Shown here one piece after another: positions 42,912 through 60,515 of a stretch of DNA of 64,000 nucleotides. The notes beneath the pieces are model-generated. The model was not told the DNA's origin and did no database searches. It saw only the letters and a program-made list of their open reading frames with translations. Each line of letters starts with the position of its first letter. Positions within the stretch are counted from its first letter, which is position 1. The DNA is from Favolaschia claudopus. Taxonomy: Eukaryota; Basidiomycota; Agaricomycetes; Agaricales; Mycenaceae. Where the stretch lies: NCBI GenBank assembly GCA_037176885.1, contig JAWWNJ010000067.1, forward strand, positions 1,116,001-1,180,000. The letters are read 5' to 3'. The position numbers were made by a program, and so were the translations under genes.

Positions 42912-44596
42912 TCAAACAACCACAGGCCAACCGCTCGACATATCCAACCTATTAAGACCAACGACCTGCGAAACGAATCTTAACGGAACAGCAAAACAAT
43001 GTGATGAAGAGAACAACTTACTTTCCCCGTCACACCGGCGAGTTTGTAGTCTGCAAAGCCGAACGCCGAACAATGACCGAATCAGCGTTGAGCAAGCGCG
43101 AGCGAGACTTCTGCGGACTTACGGTAGACTAGGTAGACTTTTCCGTCTGTATCGGTGAAAACGTCTTGACCTCCGGGACCGCGAATCTGTGAATTGTGAG
43201 TGATGATCTTGTCAGCGCAGAGCATGAAGCGTAAAGAAAAACGTACCTTATCATGCATCGCCAGAATAACCGTACCACCGTTCTTCGTAGCAGGAAGCCC
43301 AGCTTTTCCGAAGTAACCGCCGTTGTGCCTGGAGAGAACGATATCGCGATGTGAGTAAATAAACAATTCACCGTTTCGAAGAAGCATTGACACTTACCGA
43401 TCCGAACGAGCAACATGCACCTCGTAGTATTCATTGTCTCGGTTCCAGCTGGTGAACAGGTACCAGAAGTCGCCCAGCTTGGCGATGACGGGGGCTTCTT
43501 CGGCGTGCGGGAGGCCGTACGGCTCCTTGCCGTTGTCGCGGTAGGCGAGTGTGTCGAAGTTCTTGGAGAGAGGAAGGAATGTCGATGGGTTTAACTGAAC
43601 ACTGGACAGGTTTATCGGCATCGGGGGATGGTTGCGAAGCGGTGATAAAGGAAACTTACCCGCGGATTCCGTTCCAGTACGAGCCAAAGGAGAGATATAA
43701 GACGGGTTCTGAGAATCGAAATATTATCAGCCATAGTTTACGAGATCAAAGCGAATAACGCACCGAGGCTCAGGCTAGAAAATTACGAGTTGACGCTAAA
43801 TACCACTGGCTGAAAGTGAAAGAGCCTTAGGCTTACTTGGGATCAATCGCCTGAACGAAGTGTGTTCTGATCAACCAGTCTATAGTGGCAAAAGAAGCAG
43901 ACGCACGTTAAAGTCAGTTGTACTGGGACTGCTGGAGACAACAAGGCCGCCGTTCGTAAAGCTTCCTGGAATCGATCAAGATTTGGTCAGACCTGTTAGA
44001 GAAGATGATAAGGAACGCGTTACTTACCGCTCGCGCCAGTCTTCGAATGAGCGTAGAAAATCGCAGACTAAGAATCGATCAAACCCTCAGCCCTGCTTAC
44101 CCGGGCTGACATCAACAAAAGAAGACTTACCTTCTGTGAGCCAGGAGTCGACGCAGAGTAGAACAGCTGTCGAATTCTATCAGCTCAAGTCCGATGTAGA
44201 GCACGGCGCCTGGTCGTACCCGGAATTCCCCATCTACGATCTTACAATCCGGAGCCCAGAGGTTCTCATTATCCCCACCCGTATACGGCGCCGCCCACGG
44301 TGTCCCGTTCGGCCAGACCACGCCCGCGGCCGTCCACGTCGCGAGGTCGGTGGAGGTGTAGATGTTCAGCCCCACGCCGCTAGCTGTAAGTAGTTGATTC
44401 AAAATTTTTTAGCTTTGAAAGAACGATCACGCGACTCACTGAAGATGAAATATGTGCCGGAATGTTTGCAGAGCGTCGGGCTCCCGCCCGGGAGCTGCGA
44501 TAAAGCGCCTTTGAAGGGCAGGGGGTTGGGGTATGCTGCTATTGCGTGGAGAACATAAGGAATGAGAGCCGCGAGGGCGAGGTACAGCGAAAACAT
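42912..44596 (-). CDS. Secreted GH43 arabinanase-like enzyme (320 aa, 13 exons)
   Basis: Thirteen exons give a closed frame, including microexons of 14 nt (43837-43850) and 11 nt (43764-43774). Signal peptide: SLYLALAALIPYVLHAIAA. GH43 features in order: an N-terminal GGSPTLCKH (in the position of the usual base-Asp block), NENLWAPDCKI, FNAIDPN (pKa-modulating Asp), and HAEEAPVI (acid Glu). IRGPGGQDVF with YLVYHYK and the terminal LDMSSGWPVVV are hallmarks of the endo-1,5-alpha-arabinanase group. The catalytic base Asp near the N-terminus is not obvious (SPTLC where DPS is usual), so activity should be regarded as unproven. Expected role: extracellular pectin side-chain breakdown. Confidence 0.82.
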
Positions 44597-44723
44597 GGCA
44601 AGTTACAGTAACTAATCTAAGATGAAGATATATCAGTATCGGAAATGAAACGAACAGCTGAAGGACTTGCTATACTGGTGGATGGGGGACGAACACGGGT
44701 CGACGACTCTAACTAGCATCTTA

Positions 44724-44732
44724 TATAAATGA
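44724..44732 (-). promoter_or_regulatory. TATA box of the arabinanase-like gene
   Basis: TTTATATAAG on the minus strand about 130 bp upstream of the start codon. Confidence 0.5.
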
Positions 44733-44815
44733 CGGTGGTCGGACGGTCGGCACGGGCGATGTTTAGCGATTGTGGGGGTTGCAAGGGGTGAACGCATGCG
44801 ACAATTCAAAGTTGA

Positions 44816-44873
44816 TGACAGCGTGTGCTCCAAGCGAGCACCGCGAGCCAGAGCACATAGCCGGCTAGCTAAG
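44816..44873 (+). repeat. 58-bp GC-rich repeat, copy 1
   Basis: Identical to 45557-45614, which spans the loop and part of the right arm of the large palindrome. It contains the nested pairs GTGTGCTC/GAGCAC and GCCGGC. Confidence 0.8.
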
Positions 44874-45494
44874 AGAGCGTGAAGGAAAGACGCCGATCAC
44901 TGATGATTGATCGTCTCTCTTGCCTTCCGCTCTCTCGACACCGATATTGGTATTGTCGCAAAGAACTTTCTTATCATGGTTACAAGTCGAATCAAAATTC
45001 AACGGCCAGCTTGGATTCAAAATTTGACTATATATTGTCAACTCTTTCGCTCTCTTGGTTATTCTAGATTTCTTCTTCGTATCCTACCTCTTTGCCCTAC
45101 CAGGCAACCGCGTCGAATTGGCTAAATTCTTCTCGTCGGATTGGCCAGGGATGTGGATGAGCTTTCCAGGTATTTATACAATTCCAGTGACTTTGTCGCT
45201 GTCGTTCTTTCTTGAACGGTTGAATAGTTTGCATCTTATAAGTATTCACAAGCCAACGTTATTAAATGGCTCGTTCAAATTTTGAACATCTTCATTGTCT
45301 CGGAGTATCTGTGTTCTACTTGGCACCATATCCCATTTCTCTAAGCTGATGTTCCGTCTACCGAAATCTCTTTGGGTTGGGGAAGTCGTCTTCTCGGATT
45401 CCGCCTGTCCGGTCGCTGCGTTCCCTGTGTTTGTCACAGTTTGTGGGTTAGTGCTCATCCGGAAGCCTCACTCACAGAGACCTCAGAAACCGAA
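44874..45494. other. Spacer between repeat copies
   Basis: Small frames only (for example 45246-45458, minus); none resembles the missing C-terminus of the ABC transporter. Confidence 0.4.
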
Positions 45495-45666
45495 GTTTCT
45501 GGGGCTCCTCTCCCCAAAGATTTATTTGATTTGAATTTCCTAGCCACTTAGCTAGCTGACAGCGTGTGCTCCAAGCGAGCACCGCGAGCCAGAGCACATA
45601 GCCGGCTAGCTAAGTGGCTAGGAAATTCAAATCAAATAAATCTTTGGGGAGAGGAGCCCCAGAAAC
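45495..45666. repeat. Perfect 62-bp-arm palindrome with 48-bp loop
   Basis: Positions 45495-45556 are the exact reverse complement of 45605-45666; the loop is 45557-45604. The loop plus start of the right arm is the same 58-bp sequence as at 44816-44873. The palindrome lies about 50 bp beyond the stop of the ABC transporter gene. Confidence 0.9.
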
Positions 45667-45712
45667 ATGACATACCTTGTCGTGATTCACGATGCTCGCT
45701 AGCAAGACAATA

Positions 45713-52123
<6,411 letters not shown>

Positions 52124-53018
52124 GATCCGACTGATGCGCGTCCATTCCCCTTACAACGCCCGGTTGCGTCCCCTTCCCCTCTGTCTCTCCTCCAGCTCAC
52201 CCCCCGGCTTGTGTTTCCTTTCCCTCACCCTCTATCGCCGCGCTGCCTCAAGCGACCGTCGCCCGTTCCCCTCTCCGAGTCGCTCCAAACGCCCCCACTC
52301 AGCTCCTTTCTCCCACTCACCCCGCCGCCGCACTCTGAGTCATCGAGACCGTCATGTCGCCTACCACCCTCCCGATACATGTACACCACCATTTCCCCGC
52401 CCTCAATCCAATAACTCAAGGCGCCGCCGCCCCGTCAATGCGTCGAATCAATGCCTCGTCGACATCATCACCTCGGCCTCCGCGCGGACGATATTGTTCA
52501 TGTCGCGCAAATCAATCACTTCGAGTTCACTTCGTCACCCGGCCATCTCTTCCATTTCCATCAAATCGAGCCGTGTACTCTGAGTGCCCCATCCACTCGA
52601 CGCAGCGCCGTCTTCCACACACTCTGCTCGCCGTCTCCTCGACGAACTCGAATCAGTGAGGTGGCTCCAGCGTCGTCCAGCCACTATCAAAACACCATTC
52701 TTACCACCCCTCTCAGTGCCAGGCAGCCAATCCCCGCGTGTCGCCTCTACGTATCCACCTCCATCAATCTGCTTATTGTTCTCGATTCCTGCGTCTGGTG
52801 GAGACTCGTATGGAAGCACGCGAAGCTATCTGTAAAGAAGCGTTATTGTCTCTTTTGTTTTCTTACTCGCTTTGCCCAGCGAGAACTCAGGCAATTAATC
52901 ATCTTCCAGATCAGCACCTGCTTCCGGATTCCATTGTTCTGTTGCATAATTATAACAAACCGCCGCGCAAGACGAACGATTTCAAAAATCAATAATCCTC
53001 CTTGAATTCCGAATCATC
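52124..53018. other. Intergenic region upstream of two divergent genes
   Basis: C-rich plus strand gives Ser/Pro/Arg-rich frames (52026-52583, 52451-53005) without domain or splice support. Shared promoter region of the ABC gene and the gene at 53.0 kb. Confidence 0.5.
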
Positions 53019-54243
53019 ATGTCGCCCAAAGACAAAGAGCAGCAGCGCCGAACGGCGTTGAACGCCTTCTCGCTGGCACTGACCACCCTCAGCGCCGTGT
53101 CGAGCCAGATACCGCTTGCTACGCCCTTGAGTGGGATTATTGATTCTCTGTTAGCCTTGGCGGGGCGTATTGAGGTGAGCGTCAGCCCTTCCATCCCAGA
53201 GCTCGATGTGATATATACTCATATGATCTTCGTTGCTTTCCTAGCAAACTTATGCGAATGCAGCTGGCTTCGCGGAATTAGCAGCGAGAATCGAGTGGCT
53301 CGCGCCTGTTGTCAAGGATCTGGCTGAAAACGAGCCGGATAAAGGCCGGGTCATCGTGGAGAGGTTGGGAATGTCAGTGCCACACATTCTTTCACTCATG
53401 TTCTGCAGTGAACTGACGATTTTCTATATCAGCGAGCTGCGTTCGATGAAAGAAGACTTTGAGAAAGCCAAAGGGGAGGGCAGGCTAGCGCGGTTTCTGA
53501 ATAGCGACGATAATAGGGGGGTTATTGAGAAGCATAATGTGATGCTTGCGCAGTTGATAGCTGATTCGACGGTGCGGTGTTCGATCAACAATTTGTATCT
53601 ATGCTTGACTGACGCGTCCTTTGAAATTTGAAGCTTGCCACTATGGCAGAGGTTCTCAAACGGCTTCGCGAGTCTGAAGTAAGTTACTGAACCCGATTTA
53701 TCGTTGTATGAAAGGGAGGCTTACGACTTACAATCAATAGAGCCAATACAAATCAAAAAGTCCAGTAGAAGCTGAAGGTATGTTTCTGCATATCGCGCAA
53801 ACCTGCTACTCTCACTACCCGTTCACAGCAACTTTCGTGATGGGAGATATTGTCGGTACGTTGCATCGTTTCCCATCTGACGATTTTACAGTACTGTATA
53901 CTGAACGGAGCTGCATAGGTGGATGTGGCGGTTCTGGCGGGAACGCCACTCGCATCGGGGGTGACGGCGGACCGGGCGACGGACCTCAACTCGTAATGGA
54001 CACGGACTTTGACGTCGATAGGATTCGGGTGGGGAATGTTTCTGGTGCGTCCGAATCAATCATTGTTTTGTTCATTTCGTTTTATCTGACTTATCACTCA
54101 TTTATGTGGACATAGGTGGAACGGGAGGTGCGGGTGGGACAGGGGTCGACAAAGGCGGGATGGGCGGGGTTGGGAGAGGACCGATAATCAGTTTGCGACG
54201 GAATAGGTATTTGGCTGCTGCTGCTGGACCTGCGCAGGCGTAG
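53019..54243 (+). CDS. MLKL-like helical-bundle protein with Gly-rich tail
   Basis: About eight exons join in frame from the ATG at 53019 to the TAG at 54241-54243. The first 150 residues are helical and amphipathic (ALTTLSAVSSQIPLATPLSG, ELAARIEWLAPVVKDLAE, MAEVLKRLRESE), like the N-terminal four-helix bundles of fungal MLKL/HeLo-type proteins. Short linkers follow, then a Gly-rich part (CGGSGGN, GGDGGPGDGP, GGTGGAGGTG, GGMGGVGRGP) encoded by two exons that both start after a phase-1 intron with GGTGGA or similar. This N-bundle plus Gly-rich build is common in Agaricomycetes; its function is unknown, and a membrane or cell-death role is inference. The end at AAAAGPAQA is clear. Confidence 0.65.
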
Positions 54244-55122
54244 GAAGAATCGGACGATCTCGGAACTAACATGAGTGCGAGCTGACACAGCTCTCACTCT
54301 TGAAAACCTCTTCCCCCGTCGACACAACATGGAAGTGTTCAACGCTAGGGACATGACAGTCACGGGACCGCGATGTGCCATAATAATTATGTAATATACT
54401 GTTGATCAGCAACAACACAGCCATCGGAATCTTCCTCAAGCCGCCACTTGGTTGCCACTCACCTGAAGCTGCGATGGTCCTCCAAGTCGCTGATACCCTC
54501 CCTACTCGGCTACTTCTGAACTCGCTGCTGAGGCTCTAGATCTGCTTCCCAGGTTCCCTTCAAAGCTGAAGTTTCAAAGTGAAACAGACCTCGCCATGAT
54601 TGTCTTGACTCTTCAGTCCGAGTCGCCGAACTGCGGACGAAGGATTTGCGACGACCGTCAGCGACTTGACGTGACTGCGAGGACCTCAGGCTACAGCTTG
54701 ATATCGACATCTTTTGATTTAAACATATGCTTCCATCGCAGGATGATTTACTCGTGCGGGCAAAATCTAAGCAAAATCTGGGTCTCTTCAGGGCGGCGGA
54801 GGATTCAATACTTGGAAATTTGCAACCTCGACGCATACCGGCTGGCATGGTCCAACTACCACTTCATCGCTGGCTATCAATAGTTACTAGGCAGTGCGAA
54901 CCGGATCTTCTTCCCTCGAAGCCATCTCCCGAACTACATGATACCTGCTCCCTTCCCATTCCCAACAGCGATCATGACTGTACTCATCCCCTGGTATATA
55001 CCCTTGACCTGGGCAGCTCCCACGACAGCTGGTCTCTCTCTTCTCCCTTCTCGTTGGCATCTTTCCCGTATCCCTCGAAAGTCCCTTACTGCGAGCCCAC
55101 CACTATTTTTTAACCTCGCCCC
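54244..55122. other. Intergenic region, possible first exon of the next gene
   Basis: No gene supported. A signal-peptide-like frame from about 54974 (MTVLIPWYIPLTWAA) could be an upstream exon of the membrane protein that follows, but I could not place the splice. Confidence 0.35.
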
Positions 55123-56323
55123 ATGCCCAAATACGGTGGCAAGGGACGCACTGGTTTGTCCCATAAATTTGATAGGCATACGAAAGGTCATTGGCACGAC
55201 CAAAACAATCAAGGCGGCGGTAATGGGGGCAACAATGGCGGCAGTGATGGGAGCGGTAGTAGAAATAGTAAGGGCGGGGACGGCGGCGATCAAGCCGGCG
55301 ACGGTAGCGGTCCCTCAAACAACAGAAATCAAAACAAAAATTCCTCGACATCTCCACCTTCTCCGCCTGCTCTATCGACGTATGGTGAAATCTCCTTCGA
55401 TTCAAAGTTCATGGTGACTGAAAAAGACATAGGATATCGCGCTTTGCGAACGCGACTCAATCCGCGTCATCTATCTTCCAGTCCGTAGCTTTGCCCACCC
55501 AAGATTCGACTACTTCGTACGCACATCTCTTCGATAAATTACCGAGAGAAACAGATCACGAACGTATGCAGATATACAACGACAGCCGCAGATTCGTCGC
55601 AGACAGGGATAAGCTCAGCGACACGGTAGAGATCCTCGTCTGTCTAAGTATCAAGGGCTCATTTCCTTCTCCAGCAAGGGACTGGGAACTAACATGATTG
55701 TCGCCATCTCCGTGGCTTCAGTCTTTGTGGTGATCGCGTCTGCTTTAACACTCTTTTTCTGCTGGCGGAGAAGAAGGCGACGAACTGCTCTTAACGAAAG
55801 AGAAGGACGTCTGTCTGCAAGCCCTTATCCCTTCGCACTCGCCGCTGCGCCGCAGCCAAGCAACGGAAAGCTAGATTTTGTCAACCCGTCGGCATTTTTC
55901 GCCGCTCCGCCGGCTCCCAGCGGGACACTAGCTTCCTCATCCTCCTCTGCGACATTGGCGTTCCGACGAGACCCGCTGCTCTCCTCATCCCAATCACAAT
56001 CACACTCCCAGTCTTGGCAGTCCCGGTCTCGGCCTCAGCACCAATCCCAAAACTTCTCAGAACGCTCGACGGATGTAGATACCGAGGGCACCCTCCATCG
56101 ACAACCAACAATACTTTCCTCTGTCTCGCATTCCTCGTCAGCAACACGCGGCTCGCTGTACCCGACTTTCGTTACTGGCTACGATAACCCACGGTCGGCG
56201 AGGATAGCGGAGTATTTGGCTCAGCTGCCGCCGGTTTCGAGTCAAGTGTTGGAGGAAGAAGACGGATCTTCTGCTGGGGGATCGAAGGGGAAGGAGAGGG
56301 AAGGGTCGTTAGAGCCGCCTTGA
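55123..56323 (+). CDS. Single-pass membrane protein with Gly/Asn-rich ectodomain (exon borders uncertain)
   Basis: The 5' part encodes HWHDQNNQGGGNGGNNGG and more Gly/Ser/Asn repeats. A middle Ser/Thr-rich part (TTTAADSSQTG) splices at 55639/55678 to KGLGTNMIVAISVASVFVV, a membrane helix followed by CWRRRRRR. The cytosolic tail of about 180 residues is Ser/Gln-rich (SSSQSQSHSQSWQS) with acidic and basic patches, ending GSLEPP at 56323. The link between 55.40 and 55.49 kb needs a further intron or frame change that I could not fix, and the true start may be upstream. Similar fungal proteins are wall-anchored or sensor-like; no function assigned. Confidence 0.5.
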
Positions 56324-57037
56324 TGATCGGCTGGCGTTTCGATGAGTGGATTCGGACAGACTGTTACCGTATGTATGATGAGACGACATGGACTCCTTAA
56401 AATATCCTTCTGCGTCAGCTGAACGCAGCCGTACACGAATTTGAGTATCAAGCACAGTTGAACAGATGCTGCTGGCTACGGCTAGTCTGTCTGAGACAAA
56501 TGTAAGTGATTATACCAGTCGTAATTTCGTTCATCTGATGATTGTAGTTCGGACTGTCACGTTTGATACTCTTCCAGCCTATTCGCATATCCGGATCTTC
56601 AATTGCGACTGGGCAAGACTTGGGATCGTTTCGATAGTGTGCACCGATGGCAACCGACAGCTAATACGAGATCTAGAGATACAAGCTTGCGTCTAAACTC
56701 GACTGGGGAGTCCAGCATGGATCATGAGTGTGATCCATGACTCCATCGCTGATGCTGCGGGATCTTCGGCGTTGAAATAGACCAGTGAGCAGCCGTGTCC
56801 CAAAAAAAAACATATTCCGAATCGGTGAATATGCCTTCTCGCCGATTGACCCTGTATTCATAGTAATTTATTCATACTGATTTCGTTTCACAGCGCGAAC
56901 ACTCGGAGGATGCGTGGGCTAAAACATTCGAAGCAGATGTACAGCAATTACAATATCAGGGTATACGATTCAATAAGTCACTGCCAAGTCGTCTCTCACT
57001 TCCTGTGCGTTCAGTTAAGTACATCCGTTCTTCAACC
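56324..57037. other. Intergenic region, no gene seen
   Basis: Contains a short A9 run at about 56802; no supported gene. Confidence 0.5.
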
Positions 57038-57634
57038 CTACTCGTCCGACTCCTCCCGCCCCTCATTCCATTCGGCCTGTTTCCACGGTAAATCCTCGCG
57101 GACGGGCAATGCCTTCATTCCTAGCGCACGAGGCAATCCCGTCATTGCTGCTGGATCACAAGGGCTACGTCCAGGACTCGGCGGAGGGGTTCCCTCGACA
57201 TAATACACGATGCGCCGGCGCTCAGGGCCGGGAGGCGGTGTGTGCGATGTGACGACCGCGACAGGTCTCGCCGCGGGTACCACAGTGATATTCGCAGGCC
57301 TGCCCTTGCTCCCTTTAGGCTGCGGAATACGATCGCGAAGCGCAATATTTTCTTCTTCTTCCTCGGGAGGCACGACGGTGAGGTATTTTGCCTGCGGAGG
57401 GACGGAGATCGTCCGGAAATGCAGAGGGAGGTATTCGTATGTCTCTAAGACGGGCGGGGCGGGCGACGCCGCATTGTCGGCGTCGAGGTGATTATGTTTC
57501 CACCATGGGGTGTGGCCTTCGGCATATTCCAGAGGCGTGCCCGGGGAGCCGAGGGGCGTGAGCTGAAAGAGATGTGCAAAGTGGCCCTTGAACTCTGCAG
57601 TATTCTCAATGGGGTGTTGTTCTTTGTGAGACAT
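57038..57634 (-). CDS. Hypothetical protein (198 aa)
   Basis: Single open frame with a TATA-like CATAAATAA about 50 bp upstream of the start. The sequence is Pro/Glu-rich with no signal peptide or membrane segment; features are LEYAEGHTPWWKHNH near residue 40, an acidic PEEEEENIALRDR, and TPPPSPGRSP. I do not recognise a family. The C-terminus is acidic (EGREESDE). Predicted soluble and largely disordered. Confidence 0.5.
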   Translation of the reverse strand: MSHKEQHPIENTAEFKGHFAHLFQLTPLGSPGTPLEYAEGHTPWWKHNHLDADNAASPAPPVLETYEYLPLHFRTISVPPQAKYLTVVPPEEEEENIALRDRIPQPKGSKGRPANITVVPAARPVAVVTSHTPPPGPERRRIVYYVEGTPPPSPGRSPCDPAAMTGLPRALGMKALPVREDLPWKQAEWNEGREESDE

Positions 57635-58122
57635 GATGAAGGAGGAAGGCTTGCTTTTGAGTCGTTCACCTCGAACGCGGGTTATTTATGCAAGGAAACA
57701 ATGAACTTTCAGAAGAGAAAGGCAGGTGCTAAAAGACAATTGAACTGAATTCTCGCTGCGCAAAGTAACAAAAGGAACAATAAGGCGTAGTTACACATAG
57801 CCTCGCATGCTCCCACACCAGTCAAACTCCGCCAGATGCAGAAACCGAAAACAATAAGCAGATCGGCATGTTGACGGCTTCATCGGCGGATCAGTTCTTG
57901 ACCTCGGCAGTGGGAACCGTCGCGGCGATTTCAGGCTTAACGGGCTTCGGACAGTCTTTGTCAACTTTTGACTGCTAGCGATGCTCAATTTGGCGCCTAA
58001 CAGTGCTATAATCCTACACTTGGGCTCCGTGTCTTGTCCAGGCAACGGCGAAATGGGTCAGCGGAGTTCGAAATCTGTTCCCACGGTTCAACTGTTCAAC
58101 TCTGAACAATGAAATTTGATTA
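57635..58122. other. Intergenic region, no gene seen
   Basis: Contains one copy of TTCCCACGGTTCAA at about 58078. Confidence 0.5.
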
Positions 58123-58409
58123 CCGTATAATTTCGTTCAATTCGACAGGGGGTGTGACGCGTGACCCCCCGAAACCAATTCGACAAGTCGACAGGAAATT
58201 TTTTTTGCGTGACCAAGCGCAAAATTCGGACGAAAAAAAATTCTAAACCGCAAAATCTTCTCTGTTTTGCACGATTCGGAAGCTTTTTTGCTCACCGTGA
58301 CGCCCAAGACGTTCGACAACGGCCATCGTGACGCGGGACCAAAACGCGAAGTTCGGATCGACAAGGGGGTGCGTGACGCGGGACATCCGAATTGAACGTA
58401 ATTATACGG
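58123..58409. mobile_element. Tc1/mariner-like MITE (287 bp)
   Basis: Terminal inverted repeats of about 24 bp: CCGTATAATTTCGTTCAATT at the left, CCGTATAATTACGTTCAATT in reverse complement at the right, flanked by TA on both sides (58121-58122, 58410-58411), the duplication made by Tc1/mariner transposases. Subterminal GTGACGCG motifs are also inverted. No coding capacity. Confidence 0.8.
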
Positions 58410-60515
58410 TATTCATAAGTACCATGGCACTCAAAATATTTCTGTACCATGTGTGCGGAGAGTTAATATTCTCAGATGTAACGGACAGATTGAGGTCCAT
58501 GAGGTATCAAAGCCATGCAAATCCGGTTCAGTGAAAAAGGGTGGTTATGCTTCAAAAGAGAATCACGATTTCCCTGCCATGACCTGATATCCAGGTCGTA
58601 AGTCAACGCTGCGGCTACAAGTGTAGCCTAATGGACTCACCCGACAGGGTCTGCTCGAGTGTATGTACCATGCGGTATCTCTGGTTGAGTCTTTGTATTG
58701 TACTAAATTAAAAAGACGGCCCTGTGATTATGCAAGAACATTGAGTACCTACTCTACCTTCTATTTCTTCCGATCACTGACTCCAACCTGGTAGCCTCTT
58801 CTAAACAGACGCTCGTTCTATGGACTTGCACTCGGTATGCCCTCGCTACAGAGCCTTGGCATTAACGGAATGTCTTTAGAAATCAAAAGTCGCTGGATTC
58901 GCTGTGGGTCAGCTGCGAGCGGTAAGAGTTGTCGATGAATTCCCGCTACCTTTAGGTAAGGGTTTTAGGGGACCTTTCAAATCGACGTCTTGCAGTAAAC
59001 TCTCCTTTTCGTCAGCATTTTTTGCGTAAGCACTTTTCCTGCATAATCATCTTCATGTCATTCAACTTGAACCTGCGTTTGTTCTGAGTCTTACTGCACG
59101 ACTCGACGCGCCTATGCCAACGGGCAATTTACCTTGTGTATGCCTCCAACATATTGGAAAAAGAAGTAATTATTTTCAACTTATTTAAGATCTGCCTTCC
59201 CGGCGACAAGGCTCTATCCCTCTACTGACAGAAGTGTTCAATTTGTTTTATTTCCTTGCACGACTCAATTGCTTCAATCTCCTCACTCAATTATCCAGAA
59301 AGCTGAGTCGAACAAATAATAAACAGTCGTGTTAATCTTGTTGCGGCCCAATGCGAGCTGGTCGGCGCGCGGAGCGCGTCGACCGAGCGAGCTTCGGGCC
59401 GCCATAATCCATTTCAGAGCTGAACGCTGCAGCCTGCTGCAATTTCAGGTGTTAGCATCTGCAGTTCAATTCTCAGTCACTAGGTTTGCACTAGGTTCAT
59501 TGAGATGAGCACGGTAGCGGGCTCTGCCGCTCGTCGGCCTTACCGGATTTATACACTATTTGATAGTTCGCATCAAGTGGCCTTGTGTGCTAGGGACGCG
59601 AGAGAAGGCAAGTTAATCGGAATTCCGCTCGCCGGATTTTTCCCATCGTTGCTTGCCTCCCTTCCTACTCCCGAATAACATTCTCATTTTCTGAGCGTCT
59701 TCTTGGAGGTAACTAGCGAGTGTTCACTCCACGCATTCTGCAGATGATAGTCTTCTCCTCGGGCCTGCCACGAGCCCGAAATCACAATTCAATTGAAGAA
59801 CGAGAAACGTTACAGTGCTTCGAAAGTTCAGGCAGGTGCTTTGGATGATTCAATCTTTGGAAGTTGGACGGTAGTTGCGGAATGGGTGCACAAATTTGGG
59901 AGGCCCCTGGTACTCTTTGAATGTCCGTCTGCCGGTAGAAAGGCTCCATGGAAGTCGGTAAGGTTGAGAAGTGTCTGAGATGACAGCCGCGGCAGACCCC
60001 AAGCTCTTTGAAGCTTGGGACAAGCATGAGAAATTGATTGCCCAGAGAGTGGGAATCAAGCGAAAACGAACATCTCAACTGTGCCATCTGAACAAGACGC
60101 TGATTGCCGACTCAGGATTTGTTGCGGCGCAGAATTGAAAGTGACCCGCGGACATCGGGTCGGAAGTGGCGGCAGTCAGATGATCTTGATCTGCTGTTCC
60201 CACGGTTGAACATTGTTTCCCATCGGTTGAACTCGAAGTTGATGAGGCTCGTCAGAACCCATGTCTGGAGTATATTCCGTTATGCCCTTTACTGCACGAT
60301 AGCACGCCATGAGCCAGTTAACCGCGGCTGTCTCCAGCCTTTCAATCAATACTCAAGAGCAGCCGCAGATGTACGAAGAATTTTGTTTACGAAAAACAGT
60401 CATTTCTCCCACTTCAGGATGACACCTTGGGAGCCCTACCGTTGAGAGGGGTGATGCCTACTCACTACCCAGATATATAAGGAGTTTTCCTGATTATCGT
60501 GAGGGTGATTCAGAA
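58410..60515. other. Long intergenic region
   Basis: No gene supported. It contains a GC-rich interrupted palindrome at about 59343-59404 and a TTCCCACGGTT copy at about 60197. Short frames only. Confidence 0.5.
59343..59404. repeat. GC-rich interrupted palindrome
   Basis: GCGGCCC at 59343 pairs with GGGCCGC at 59397; inside, GGTCGGCGCGCGGAGCGCG and GTCGACC add further symmetry. It lies in AT-rich DNA and resembles the other GC-rich hairpin insertions of the window. Confidence 0.5.

Noticed and set aside
44153..44402. Plus-strand 177-residue frame at 43860-44393
   Set aside because: Antisense to the GH43 arabinanase-like exons, which carry clear family motifs.
45246..45458. Small minus-strand frame as the missing ABC transporter C-terminus
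   Set aside because: Its sequence has none of the expected motifs after the H-loop.
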